This document shows, piece after piece, positions 6,876 to 15,271 of a stretch of DNA of 64,000 bases. The stretch comes from Kibdelosporangium aridum. GTDB taxonomy: Bacteria; Actinomycetota; Actinomycetes; Mycobacteriales; Pseudonocardiaceae. The notes under the pieces were generated by a model. The model did no database searches. It was not told the origin of the DNA and saw nothing but the letters and a program-made list of their open reading frames with translations. The number at the start of each line of letters is the position of its first letter. The stretch's first letter is position 1. The translations under genes and the position numbers were made by a program. The stretch lies in assembly GCF_900176515.1 (NCBI RefSeq), contig NZ_FWXV01000001.1, positions 930,001-994,000 on the forward strand. The letters run 5' to 3'.

Positions 6876-9221
6876 TTGAGTGGTTTAGCACGCGTCGGGT
6901 TGGCGGTCGTGGCGGCATTGCTGCTGGGTGTGATCGTGGTGATCGGTTCGGACGACGGCGAGCCTGTGCGGGATGTGCGGCTGTTGTCCGGTGCCGCATG
7001 GCTGACCTCGTCGAAGGTTGGTCAGGTGACGTTGCTGGACGGCAGCAACGTCGAGGTCGCCGCCCAGGTTCAAGTCGCCCCCGCTGGCAACAGTCTTGAA
7101 GTGGCACAACAAGGTTCGACCGCGTACGCCGTCGATCAAACGGCCGGAACAGTGCGGCGGGTCGACGGCGGAACGTTCGACCTCAGTGAACCCCGGTCGC
7201 CGATTCCCGACGCTGCCGCTGGCCTCACGGCTGTACCCAGCCGTGACGTCGTGTACACAGTGGACAAACGGCGGGGCATGCTCGCCTATACCGATCCCAA
7301 GAACCTGGCTCCGCGCGGTGACGCCGTTACGTTCGCGGCGGGAACGGCCACGATTGACGACAACGGCACGTTGTGGGCGATCGACGCGCGTACCGGCGAC
7401 CTGTCCCATGTGCGGGACGGAAAACTCAACATCCGCCGCCAGGTGGCCCAGCCCGGCAACTCCGAACTGGTCATGGTCAACGGGCGTCCAGTGGTCGTGG
7501 ATATCGCTGGGCGTAAGGCAATCAGCATCGACAGTGACACCGGACGGCCGGCCGATCCGATCGAGTTGCCCATCGGTGCCACGGAATCCGTGCAGGTTTC
7601 CGGGTCGCGGCATGACGACCGGCTTTATGTGGTGCTGAGCCGCGGTGTGCTGAACGTGTGCGACGTTGCCGCCGGTGATTGCGGCAAGGCCATATCGTTG
7701 AGTGAAGGCAACGCGTTCGGGCCCGCGGTGGAGTCGGGTAACCAGGTTTTCGTACCCGACTACAAGACCGGGCAGGTCTGGATCATCGACATGCAGCGGT
7801 CCCGCGTGATCGCCAAACCGACCGTGCTCACGCCGGATGTCCGGTTCGAACTGCTGGTCCGGGACGGGGTGGTGTTCTACAACGACACGAACTCCGAGCG
7901 GGCAGGTGTGATCCAGCTCGACGGGACAGTCGTCAACGCGGCCAAATACGACGCCAAGAACCCGGCTCGTGGGTTGAACGGCACGGTCACGCCTTCCGCG
8001 CCGCCCCGGCAAACCGGGTCCAGCCAGGCTGTTCCTCCATCGCGCGGTGGTTCTGTGGTGCCTACTCAGGTCGCTCAACAGACATCCGTTGGCCAGGTGC
8101 CGGTCAGTCCTGGCCAGCCGGACGTACCCGATCGCTCCGATCTGTCCGATCCGCCCACGCCTCTAGCGTCCGGTTCGTCGACGCCTCCGCCGTCCTCGAG
8201 CAGCTCGCCGCCTCCCACACCTGCGGAACCGCGGCTTGAGATCACGATGAGCACCACGACACCGACGGCGAACCAGACGGTCACGTTGCGAGTCAACAAC
8301 CTCAACGGCGACCAACCTGTCAGTGCACAGTGGACATTCGGGGACGGCGGCACTGGCGGTGGCACGACCACGACTCACCGGTGGGCCACGGCTGGGTCTT
8401 ACATGATCACAGTGGTCGCGACCTTGCCAGATGGGCGGCAGGCGCCGACTTCCGTCACTGTCAACGTGTTCGCGGTGCCCACTGTCCGGCTCGCGGTCAG
8501 CATTCCCGGGGGTGGCGGGAGTGTGAGCGGTGGCGGGATCGACTGCCCACCGACGTGTTCGGTGGACCTGCAGCCGAATACTCAGGTGACGCTGACCGCG
8601 CGGCCCGACGCGACCCATCAGCTCGGCAGCTGGGGCGGGGCCTGTTCGGGGAGTTCCGGCGCCTCTTGTGATGTCACCGTGGATACCGCGAAGAACGTCA
8701 CGTACACGTTCGAGTCCCGGCCGGTCCCGCAGGCGACGCTCACCATCGCTTCGCCCACCGGTGGGCGGATTCTCATCGGTGGCGGGGGTACTTGCCCGTC
8801 GACCTGCTCGGTGACCCGCAACGCGGGAACGTCGATCCAGCTCACCGCCGATCCCGCGAACGACCGGACGTTCACCAGTTGGGGCGGGGCTTGTGCCGGT
8901 CAGGGCGCCACGTGCTCGCTGACCATGACCGGGCAGCAAAGCGTCTCGGCCACCTTCACGCTGATCGACCCACCCGTGATCACCAAGCTGGAGTGCGGAT
9001 CGCTGGGGCGCGGCACTTTTCAGTGCGAGCTGGCCACGACGCCAGCGCAGGTGCAGGTCCGGTGGGTCGTCGACGGGTTCGCGGTTCCCGACGAGAACGA
9101 CAGCAAGTTCATGACTCACCGGTGCGGATCCGACAACCAGGCAAGCATCACCGTCACGGTGTCGAACGCTCGTGGGTCGGTCAGTCGCGACAGCGGTTCG
9201 AGGTGTGAGACGGGGAGCTGA
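6876..9221 (+). CDS. large surface-anchored protein with propeller, PKD and InlB-like repeat domains
   Basis: A 781-residue protein beginning at a TTG after GGAGGAGGGG. A single hydrophobic helix (about residues 5-24, no cleavage site) probably anchors it with the rest outside. Residues ~35-370 look like a beta-propeller with repeated strands such as VDGGTFDLS and GTLWAIDART. A Pro/Ser-rich linker (~370-450) follows, then a PKD domain (~452-530, WTFGDGGTGGGTTTTHRW). Two repeats of the divergent InlB B-repeat type come next, each with paired cysteines (~539-612 and ~617-694; compare LGSWGGACSG with FTSWGGACAG). The end is an Ig-like domain with cysteines. It is likely an adhesive or cell-wall protein; no enzyme site is seen. 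The 3' end overlaps the convergent gene by 41 bases. Confidence 0.78.
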   Translation: MSGLARVGLAVVAALLLGVIVVIGSDDGEPVRDVRLLSGAAWLTSSKVGQVTLLDGSNVEVAAQVQVAPAGNSLEVAQQGSTAYAVDQTAGTVRRVDGGTFDLSEPRSPIPDAAAGLTAVPSRDVVYTVDKRRGMLAYTDPKNLAPRGDAVTFAAGTATIDDNGTLWAIDARTGDLSHVRDGKLNIRRQVAQPGNSELVMVNGRPVVVDIAGRKAISIDSDTGRPADPIELPIGATESVQVSGSRHDDRLYVVLSRGVLNVCDVAAGDCGKAISLSEGNAFGPAVESGNQVFVPDYKTGQVWIIDMQRSRVIAKPTVLTPDVRFELLVRDGVVFYNDTNSERAGVIQLDGTVVNAAKYDAKNPARGLNGTVTPSAPPRQTGSSQAVPPSRGGSVVPTQVAQQTSVGQVPVSPGQPDVPDRSDLSDPPTPLASGSSTPPPSSSSSPPPTPAEPRLEITMSTTTPTANQTVTLRVNNLNGDQPVSAQWTFGDGGTGGGTTTTHRWATAGSYMITVVATLPDGRQAPTSVTVNVFAVPTVRLAVSIPGGGGSVSGGGIDCPPTCSVDLQPNTQVTLTARPDATHQLGSWGGACSGSSGASCDVTVDTAKNVTYTFESRPVPQATLTIASPTGGRILIGGGGTCPSTCSVTRNAGTSIQLTADPANDRTFTSWGGACAGQGATCSLTMTGQQSVSATFTLIDPPVITKLECGSLGRGTFQCELATTPAQVQVRWVVDGFAVPDENDSKFMTHRCGSDNQASITVTVSNARGSVSRDSGSRCETGS

Positions 9222-9711
9222 GCCGGAACTCGGCCAGGTTCTCGAACTTCGGTCCTCGTGGGCTGGACCGGTCCGCGACCAGGTGCACTGCCGAAGCCTG
9301 CCAGGTCCCGGAAACCGGTTCTCCGGCCAGGGTTTTCGGGACCTTTCCCCGGGCGATGACAATGTCCGCCTTGAAGGGCTGGGGATGGGTCACCGGGACG
9401 ATGGGAATCGTCGCGTCGAAGACCGTGGCGGCCAGGTCGTCCAGGCCCGCCACGGGAATTCCCAGCCATTGGCCGCCCAGCATCCGGGTCTGGGGACCAA
9501 GGACACAGCTGGCCTCTTCGGCGTCTTCGAGTTCCGCTGCGAGTGCTTCGGTCAGATCGGCGACCAGATCCGCGGGCACATGCCCGAGCGGGCGCAGTTT
9601 CACCATCCATTGCTCAGGGGATGCCCATGCCGGACCCGCTGGCCGTGGCAGCTCTCGCACCGCCGCCACTATTCGCGGCGGCGGCCAGATCGCTACGGCC
9701 AGTCTTGTCAT
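9181..9711 (-). CDS. 2'-5' RNA ligase / phosphoesterase-like protein with altered motifs
   Basis: A 176-residue protein with the layout of the 2H phosphoesterase (ThpR-like) superfamily: N-terminal strand LAVAIWPPP, then two repeats around WMVKLRPLG (about residue 35) and PFKADIVIARG (about residue 113). In active members each repeat holds an HxT/S motif. Here both His positions appear lost, so ligase or cyclic phosphodiesterase activity is doubtful. It may bind RNA or nucleotides without catalysis. It is convergent with the surface-protein gene and overlaps it by 41 bases; the ribosomal protein S14 gene lies 3 bases upstream, so it may ride in a Zur-controlled transcript. Confidence 0.6.
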   Translation of the reverse strand: MTRLAVAIWPPPRIVAAVRELPRPAGPAWASPEQWMVKLRPLGHVPADLVADLTEALAAELEDAEEASCVLGPQTRMLGGQWLGIPVAGLDDLAATVFDATIPIVPVTHPQPFKADIVIARGKVPKTLAGEPVSGTWQASAVHLVADRSSPRGPKFENLAEFRLSSPSHTSNRCRD

Positions 9712-9714
9712 TGA

Positions 9715-10020
9715 TCACCAGCTCGACTTGCGGACCCCGGGCAACTCCCCATTGTGGACCATTTCCCGCAGCCGGACGCGGGACAAGCCGAAAGCCCGAA
9801 AATAACCCCTCGGGCGTCCGTCGACCGCGTCCCGGTTTCGCAGCCGTGTGGCGCTCGCGTTCCGCGGCTGCTTCTGCAGTTCAGCCCACGCGGCGTCCCG
9901 TGCCTCCTCGGATGACGACGGCGACCGCAGGATCTCCTTCAGCTCGGCCCGCCGCTCGGCGTACCGGGCCACGACCTCCCTGCGCTGCTTGTCCCTTGCG
10001 ATCTTCGACTTCTTGGCCAC
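9715..10020 (-). CDS. rpsN: 30S ribosomal protein S14, zinc-independent paralogue
   Basis: A 101-residue S14 starting at a GTG ([20 protein letters not shown]), with a GGAGGT ribosome site. The conserved C-terminal RNA-binding part ([20 protein letters not shown]) is intact. The CxxC pair that binds zinc in the housekeeping form is absent, so this is the C-minus form that replaces it under zinc shortage. It is divergent from L31 and L32 paralogues that also lack zinc ligands, with a palindromic site between them. A reading starting at 10101 would run through the operator and is rejected. Confidence 0.93.
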   Translation of the reverse strand: MAKKSKIARDKQRREVVARYAERRAELKEILRSPSSSEEARDAAWAELQKQPRNASATRLRNRDAVDGRPRGYFRAFGLSRVRLREMVHNGELPGVRKSSW

Positions 10021-10036
10021 ACCGACCTCCTGAAAA

Positions 10037-10051
10037 CGACAACCGTTGTCG
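10037..10051. promoter_or_regulatory. probable Zur operator
   Basis: CGACAAC (10037-10043), one base, GTTGTCG (10045-10051): a perfect 15-bp inverted repeat in the 51-bp gap between divergent zinc-free S14 and L31 genes. In actinobacteria such genes are typically repressed by the zinc regulator Zur. The assignment rests on position and gene content, as the arm sequence is only loosely like published Zur boxes. Confidence 0.6.
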
Positions 10052-10071
10052 ATAAGCGTATAGTCCCGGTC

Positions 10072-10323
10072 ATGAAGCCAGGCATCCACCCCGACTACCA
10101 TCCGGTGGTCATCAAGGACGGCTCCACCGGCAAGTCCTTTCTGACCAGGTCAACGGCCACATCGACGAAGACGATCGAGTGGGAGGACGGCAACACCTAC
10201 CCGCTGATCGTGGTCGACGTGACCTCCGACTCGCACCCGTTCTGGACCGGCAAGCAGCGGCTCGTCGACAGCGCGGGCCGGGTCGAGAAGTTCCGTCAGC
10301 GCTACGGCGACAGGAGGCGTTGA
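10072..10323 (+). CDS. rpmE2: 50S ribosomal protein L31 type B
   Basis: An 83-residue type B L31 starting [16 protein letters not shown]. It has the family core [21 protein letters not shown] and [13 protein letters not shown] and lacks the four zinc-binding cysteines of type A. It would replace the zinc form when zinc is scarce. Its stop shares one base with the start of the L32 gene (TGATG), so both are coupled and expressed together from the divergent Zur-type promoter. Confidence 0.95.
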   Translation: MKPGIHPDYHPVVIKDGSTGKSFLTRSTATSTKTIEWEDGNTYPLIVVDVTSDSHPFWTGKQRLVDSAGRVEKFRQRYGDRRR

Positions 10324-10487
10324 TGGCTGTCCCCAAGCGCAAGAAGTCGCGCAGCAACACCAGGCATCGGCGCGCGCAATGGAAGGCGAGCGCCGCCGAC
10401 CTCGTCGTGGTCACCACTCCCGACGGCCGGAAACTGTCGGTTCCCCGTCGGTTTTTCGAGGCTTATCGGCGTGGCCTGGTCAATTAA
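10323..10487 (+). CDS. rpmF: 50S ribosomal protein L32, zinc-independent form
   Basis: A 54-residue L32 starting [20 protein letters not shown]. The C-terminal half ([20 protein letters not shown]) has none of the cysteines that bind zinc in the C-plus form. It is coupled to L31 type B by a one-base overlap. Paralogues of L28 and L33, often in the same set, are not here. An AT-richer tract with T-runs at about 10520-10550 may be its transcript end. Confidence 0.93.
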   Translation: MAVPKRKKSRSNTRHRRAQWKASAADLVVVTTPDGRKLSVPRRFFEAYRRGLVN

Positions 10488-10603
10488 CTCTGTGCAGCTG
10501 TCGATTCACTGTCGCACTTAACGCGGTTTTTGCTTCGCGGGTTTTTCGGTCTTTCCTGCTGCAATAGTGATCCTGAGCGTGAAATCACGGAAGGGATCAG
10601 CAG

Positions 10604-10858
10604 ATGAGGAAGAGGACCGTTGGACTGCTCGTTGCTGGAGCGGCCGTGATGGCGGGAACCGTCGGTGGAGTCGCATGGGCGAGCACCGCCGACGAGCCCA
10701 CGCCGAGCGTGCGGATCGTTCAGCAGGAGCAGCCCACGCAGCCCGATCAGCAGCAGCCCCAGCAGGATCAGCAGCAGCCCCAGCGTGACTGCCCGGAGAA
10801 GAACGGCGGCGGCGCGGACGGCAACGCGGCACCGGCGCCGAGCGCGGAGACCCTGTGA
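10604..10858 (+). CDS. small secreted Gln/Pro-rich protein, first gene of the MoxR operon
   Basis: An 84-residue protein with a signal peptide (MRKRTVGLLVAGAAVMAGTV, likely cleaved after GVAWAS at about residue 27). A Gln/Pro-rich stretch (about residues 40-61) and one Cys at residue 63 follow. There is no recognisable domain and it is probably disordered outside the membrane. The stop overlaps the GTG of the MoxR gene by 4 bases, so the two are co-translated. It could be a substrate, signal or assembly factor for the operon; the sequence does not decide. Confidence 0.7.
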   Translation: MRKRTVGLLVAGAAVMAGTVGGVAWASTADEPTPSVRIVQQEQPTQPDQQQPQQDQQQPQRDCPEKNGGGADGNAAPAPSAETL

Positions 10859-11835
10859 CGACGGTGTCCACTGCCGGGCCGCTCGAGCAGACCCTGTTCG
10901 AGGTCAAGCGCATGATCGTCGGACAGGACCGGCTGGTCGAGCGGCTCGTCGTCGCATTGCTCGCCGACGGGCACTGCCTGCTCGAAGGTATGCCGGGCGT
11001 CGCGAAAACCCTTGCGGCGCAGACGCTGGCCACGGCGGCCGGTGGGTCGTTCGCCCGGATCCAGTTCACCCCGGACCTGGTGCCATCGGACATCGTGGGC
11101 ACCAGGATCTACCGGGCCTCCCGCGAGGAGTTCGACGTCGAACTCGGCCCGATCATGGCGAACATCGTGGTCGCGGACGAGATCAACCGGGCACCCGCGC
11201 GTGTCCAGTCGGCGTTGCTGGAGGCCATGGCCGAGCGCCAGGTCTCCATCGGTGACCACTCCTACCAGGTGCCGAAGCCGTTCCTGGTGCTGGCCACGCA
11301 GAACCCCATTGAGTCCGAAGGGGTCTACGCCCTGCCGGAGGCTCAGCGGGACCGGTTCCTGATGAAGGTGATCGTCGACTACCCGACCGAGTCGGACGAG
11401 TTGGCGATCCTGTACCGGATGGGCGTGCGCAGGCCCGTACCGCGCAAGGTGCTCGATCCGCAGACCCTTCTCGGGCTGCAGGAGCAGGTCAGGGATGTCT
11501 ACATCCACCACGCTCTCGCCGAGTACATCGTGCGGCTCGTGCTGACCTCGCGTCAGCCGGAACGGGTCGGGCTCGCCGACAAGATCGCTTTCGGTGGCAG
11601 TCCACGTGCGACTCTGGGCCTGGCCGCTGCCGCGCGGGCTCTGGCGTTGTTGCGCGGGCGTGATTACGTGCTCCCGGCGGACATCCAGGAGCTGGCTGTC
11701 GACGTTCTGGCACATCGCCTTGTGCTGACGTTCGACGCGCTGGCCGACGGTGTCTCCGCGGAGTCCGTGGTGCGGCACATCGTTGCCAGCGTGCCGGTTC
11801 CGCAGATCACCCCGATGCAGGCGAGCGTGGCATGA
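10855..11835 (+). CDS. MoxR family AAA+ ATPase (first cassette)
   Basis: A 326-residue MoxR ATPase. Walker A GMPGVAKT (about residues 45-52), Walker B VVADEINRAP (~105-114), sensor-type ATQNPIESEGVYALPEAQ (~145-162) and the C-terminal lid are all intact. MoxR proteins act as chaperone-like motors with a VWA partner, inserting metal or assembling complexes. The GTG start overlaps the preceding stop by 4 bases. A close paralogue lies at 60034 with the same downstream order, and the two proteins are about two-thirds identical by eye. Confidence 0.93.
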   Translation: MTTVSTAGPLEQTLFEVKRMIVGQDRLVERLVVALLADGHCLLEGMPGVAKTLAAQTLATAAGGSFARIQFTPDLVPSDIVGTRIYRASREEFDVELGPIMANIVVADEINRAPARVQSALLEAMAERQVSIGDHSYQVPKPFLVLATQNPIESEGVYALPEAQRDRFLMKVIVDYPTESDELAILYRMGVRRPVPRKVLDPQTLLGLQEQVRDVYIHHALAEYIVRLVLTSRQPERVGLADKIAFGGSPRATLGLAAAARALALLRGRDYVLPADIQELAVDVLAHRLVLTFDALADGVSAESVVRHIVASVPVPQITPMQASVA

Positions 11836-12743
11836 CCAGCGTCAGCCAGCTGATGCCGGATCGCCGGATCCGGCAGTTGGAGCTGACCATCACCCGCAGG
11901 CTCGACGGATTACTGCGCGGCGAGTACGCGGGCTTGTTGCCCGGTGCGGGCAGCGAGCTGGCCGGCAGTCGTGAGTACCGGCCGGGTGAGGACGAGGTAC
12001 GCCGCATGGACTGGGCGGTGACGGCACGTACTGACATGCCGCACATCCGGGAAACGGTGGCAGAGCACGAGTTGTCCACGCATGTGCTCGTGGATGCCAC
12101 GCCGAGCATGGATTTCGGCACTGTCGAGCTGGAGAAACGGGAGCTGGCCGTCGCGGCTGTCGCGGCGATCGGATTCCTCACCGCGGGCGCCGGGAATCGG
12201 CTCGGCGCGGGCATTCTCACCAGCGAAGGCGTTCGCCGGTATCCGGCACGGGCAGGCCGTGTGCACCTGATCGGCTTGCTGCGCAAACTGCTTGCGCTGC
12301 CGCGTGCGCAGGAAGGGCAGCAAGTTCCGTTGGCGGACGCGATCCGTGGCCTGCATCGGGCTCTGCGTCGGCGCGCGCTGGTCGTGATCGTCTCGGATTT
12401 CCTTGACGAGAGCGACTGGGCGCGGGAGATGCGCAGGCTCGGCACCCGGCATCAGGTGATCGCGATCGAGGTGACCGATCCTCGTGAGATGGAGCTGCCG
12501 GACGTCGGGCTGCTCACTGTGGTCGATCCCGAGACCGGGAGGAAACGCGAGATCGCGACCGGCAGCCGTGCGCTGCGGGAACGGTACGCGGCCGCCGCGG
12601 CCGAGCAACGCCTTGCGGTGCAACAGGGTTTGCGGTCGGCCGGTGCCGCGCACGTGGCGCTCAGCACCGGACGGGACTGGGTCGCCGACATCGTGCGGCA
12701 CGTACACGCCCAGCGTCGGCTGGCTCTGGGAGGCAGAAGATGA
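11832..12743 (+). CDS. DUF58 protein (first cassette)
   Basis: A 303-residue DUF58 protein with the signature EVRRMDWAVTARTDMPHIRE at about residues 55-74 and a VWA-like second half (VDATPSMDFG, VIVSDFLDES). DUF58 proteins accompany MoxR ATPases throughout bacteria; their biochemical role is unclear, possibly as an adaptor between ATPase and VWA protein. No membrane segment. It has 4-base ATGA overlaps with both neighbours, showing tight translational coupling. Confidence 0.9.
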   Translation: MTSVSQLMPDRRIRQLELTITRRLDGLLRGEYAGLLPGAGSELAGSREYRPGEDEVRRMDWAVTARTDMPHIRETVAEHELSTHVLVDATPSMDFGTVELEKRELAVAAVAAIGFLTAGAGNRLGAGILTSEGVRRYPARAGRVHLIGLLRKLLALPRAQEGQQVPLADAIRGLHRALRRRALVVIVSDFLDESDWAREMRRLGTRHQVIAIEVTDPREMELPDVGLLTVVDPETGRKREIATGSRALRERYAAAAAEQRLAVQQGLRSAGAAHVALSTGRDWVADIVRHVHAQRRLALGGRR

Positions 12744-13699
12744 CGTTCTTATCAGCGGGCCGGTTGTGGTTGCTGGCCGCCGTCGCCGCTTTGCTCGTCG
12801 CCTACATCGTGGTGCAGCGGCGGCGCAGCAAGTACGCGGTGCGGTTCACCAACCTTCCGTTGCTGGACAAGGTCGCGCCCAAGAAGCCCGGCTGGCGCAG
12901 GCATGTTCCTGCCGGGTTGTTCCTTGCCATGTTGGCGGTTCTGGTCGTCGGGTTCGCCCAGCCGACCGCTGCGGTCCAGGTGCCCAAGGAACGCGCGACC
13001 GTGGTCGTCGCGGTTGACGTGTCACGGTCAATGGGCGCTACGGATGTCGCGCCTGACCGGTTGGCGGCTGCCCGTGCGGCGGCTCACGAATTCGTCGGGC
13101 TGTTGCCTGACGGCTTCAACGTCGGTCTGGTTGCCTTTGCCGGCAATGCTTCCGTCGTAGTTCCTCCGGTGACTGACCGGACGGCACTGCGGGAGGGGAT
13201 CGACCGGCTCACGTTGGGCTCGGCCGGGTCGAGTGGTACGGCCATCGGCGAGGCGATCACCGCGTCGCTGCAAGCCGTGCGGTCGCTGGACGACTCGGCG
13301 GCGCAGGATCCGCCGCCCGCTCGTGCGGTGGTGCTCTCCGATGGTGCCAACACCACCGGGCGTGAGCCGGAAGAGGCGGCCGCTGAGGCGGCGCAGTCGA
13401 ACATCCCGGTCGACACCATCTCGGTCGGCACTGCCAACGGGTCTGTCGAGATCGGCGGCACCCAGCAGGCGGTTCCGGTTGACGGTGAGACGTTGCGTGC
13501 AGTCGCCGAGCAGACCGGCGGGACGTACCACGAGGCCTCGACCGCGACCGAATTGCGTGACGTCTACGCCGACATCGGTTCCTCGGTCGGCTACGACACC
13601 GAACAGCGCGACATCTCCAGCCGGTTCATCGGCATCGGGCTGCTGCTCGCACTGGGCACGACCGCGGCGTCGATGTTCTGGTTCTCGCGGATCCCGTAG
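12740..13699 (+). CDS. membrane-bound VWA domain protein, BatA-like (first cassette)
   Basis: A 319-residue protein with two N-terminal membrane helices (about 7-22 and 53-72), a VWA domain, and one C-terminal helix (~293-313). The metal-dependent adhesion site is complete: DVSRS (about residue 93), Thr in GSSGTAIGEA and Asp in LSDGANTTG. It presumably binds a protein ligand through a divalent metal at the cell surface under control of the MoxR ATPase. ATG overlaps the DUF58 stop by 4 bases; the protease gene starts 10 bases downstream. Confidence 0.9.
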   Translation: MTFLSAGRLWLLAAVAALLVAYIVVQRRRSKYAVRFTNLPLLDKVAPKKPGWRRHVPAGLFLAMLAVLVVGFAQPTAAVQVPKERATVVVAVDVSRSMGATDVAPDRLAAARAAAHEFVGLLPDGFNVGLVAFAGNASVVVPPVTDRTALREGIDRLTLGSAGSSGTAIGEAITASLQAVRSLDDSAAQDPPPARAVVLSDGANTTGREPEEAAAEAAQSNIPVDTISVGTANGSVEIGGTQQAVPVDGETLRAVAEQTGGTYHEASTATELRDVYADIGSSVGYDTEQRDISSRFIGIGLLLALGTTAASMFWFSRIP

Positions 13700-13709
13700 G
13701 AGGCCAAGG

Positions 13710-14579
13710 ATGACCACTACCCACAATGGACTGGGCGAACCGCGAGGTCCGGATTTCCAGTCAGCCGAAGGGCCACACGCGGCGCCTCCGCCGCAGATCC
13801 CACCCGCACTGGCCGGGCCGAAAGCACCCAGCCGGTGGGGCCGGATCGTGGGCGCGGGCGTGCTGATCGTGGCGGTGTCGGCGGGCACCGGCGGTCTTGC
13901 CGGGTGGTACGCGGGCGGCTCCGGCGAACCAGGCACGGCGACAGTCACTCGCGCCGCACCGGCTCCTGATGCGCCGCCCGGCAGCCTGGTGAGCGTGGCC
14001 GAGCACGTCCGGGCGGGCGTGGTGTCCGTGCAGGCACCGCGAGGCGGCCGGACCGCGACCGGCTCTGGGTTCGTGATCGACGACCGGGCGCACATCATCA
14101 CCAACAGCCATGTTGTCGCCGGGGCGTCGTCGGTGACCGTGACCGGTGCGGACGGCACGCGGCGCACTGCCACAGTTGTCGGCACCGATCCAAGCAGCGA
14201 CATAGCTGTGCTGCGTGTCGAACCAGGCCCGGGTCTGCACCCGCTCGTGCTCGGCCGGTCGGCCGATGTCCGGGTCGGTGAACAGGTTCTCGCGATCGGT
14301 TCGCCACTCGGCCTTGCCGGCTCGGTGACGTCGGGCATCGTCAGCGCGGTCGACCGGCAGGCTCGCATCGGCGGCAGCCAGCAGTCGGCGGTGCAGACCG
14401 ACGCGTCGATCAACCCGGGCAACTCCGGTGGGCCGCTGGTCAACTCGCGTGGCGAGGTGATCGGCGTGAACACCGCGATCGCCACGTTTGAGGGCGGCGG
14501 GTCGATCGGGGTCGGGTTCGCCATCCCGGTCGACCGGGCCGCGAGCGTCGCCGAACGCATCATCTCGAGCAGTAGGTGA
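13710..14579 (+). CDS. membrane-anchored HtrA-like serine protease without PDZ domain
   Basis: A 289-residue S1C protease. A Pro-rich cytoplasmic N-terminus precedes one membrane helix (about residues 47-67), then the trypsin-like domain outside. The catalytic triad is visible: His134 (IITNSHVVAG), Asp164 (SSDIAVLRVE) and Ser239 (GNSGGPLV). Family members usually have a C-terminal PDZ domain; here the protein ends right after the protease fold. The ATG at 13710 has AGGAGG upstream. It sits between the VWA and two-component genes, suggesting envelope quality control linked to the MoxR complex. Confidence 0.9.
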   Translation: MTTTHNGLGEPRGPDFQSAEGPHAAPPPQIPPALAGPKAPSRWGRIVGAGVLIVAVSAGTGGLAGWYAGGSGEPGTATVTRAAPAPDAPPGSLVSVAEHVRAGVVSVQAPRGGRTATGSGFVIDDRAHIITNSHVVAGASSVTVTGADGTRRTATVVGTDPSSDIAVLRVEPGPGLHPLVLGRSADVRVGEQVLAIGSPLGLAGSVTSGIVSAVDRQARIGGSQQSAVQTDASINPGNSGGPLVNSRGEVIGVNTAIATFEGGGSIGVGFAIPVDRAASVAERIISSSR

Positions 14580-14587
14580 GTTGATCC

Positions 14588-15271
14588 ATGCGATTGTTGC
14601 TCGTCGAGGACGAGGAAGATCTCGCTGAGGCCGTGCAGATCGGACTTCGGCGGGCCGGGTACGCGGTGGACCACGCGACAACCGTGGCCGCCGCGTACGA
14701 ACGGCTCACGGTCAACGAGTACGACATGCTGCTGCTGGACCTGATGTTGCCCGACGGTGACGGTTTCGAGGTGTGCAAGGCGATCCGGGATGGCTCGATG
14801 CCTGTTGTCGGCGGCCGTGACCTGCGAGTGCTGATGCTCACCGCGCGCGGCGGGTTGCCCGACCGTGTCCGCGGCCTTGACCAGGGCGCGGACGACTATC
14901 TGGTCAAGCCGTTCGCGCTGGACGAGTTGCTCGCCAGGGTCCGTGCCGTGCTGCGCCGAGAAACCCGTGGCAGCACAGCGGTTCTCACCCATGGTCCGCT
15001 TCGCGTGGACACGGCCAAGCACGAGGTCTGGTACGGCGAACGAAAGGTCGCCATCTCGCCCAAGGAGTTCGCTGTCCTTGAGTACCTGATGACCAGGCCA
15101 GGGCACGTGGTGTCCACAGAGGACCTGCTGGAACACGTGTGGGACGAGAACATCGACCCCTTCACGCAGACCGTGCGGGTGACCGTGGGGACGTTGCGGC
15201 GCAAGCTCGGCGTCGAACCACCGATGATCGAAACCGTGGTGGGCAAGGGATATCGCTTGAAGGAGGTGTGA
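14588..15271 (+). CDS. OmpR/PhoB family response regulator
   Basis: A 227-residue regulator. The receiver domain has the acidic pair EDEED (about residues 7-11), phosphoacceptor Asp51 (LLLDLMLPDGDGF) and switch Lys (YLVKPFALDELL). The C-terminal winged helix (about 130-225) ends KGYRLKEV. Its stop shares one base with the histidine kinase start, so they form a pair. Its place at the end of the MoxR operon suggests it is expressed with, and may control, the envelope genes ahead of it. Confidence 0.93.
   Translation: MRLLLVEDEEDLAEAVQIGLRRAGYAVDHATTVAAAYERLTVNEYDMLLLDLMLPDGDGFEVCKAIRDGSMPVVGGRDLRVLMLTARGGLPDRVRGLDQGADDYLVKPFALDELLARVRAVLRRETRGSTAVLTHGPLRVDTAKHEVWYGERKVAISPKEFAVLEYLMTRPGHVVSTEDLLEHVWDENIDPFTQTVRVTVGTLRRKLGVEPPMIETVVGKGYRLKEV

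Noticed and set aside
13028..15136. 702-codon open frame on the minus strand across the VWA, protease and regulator genes
   Set aside because: High GC gives long open shadow frames; its translation is Pro/Arg/Ser-rich with no domain, while the plus-strand genes have complete motifs.
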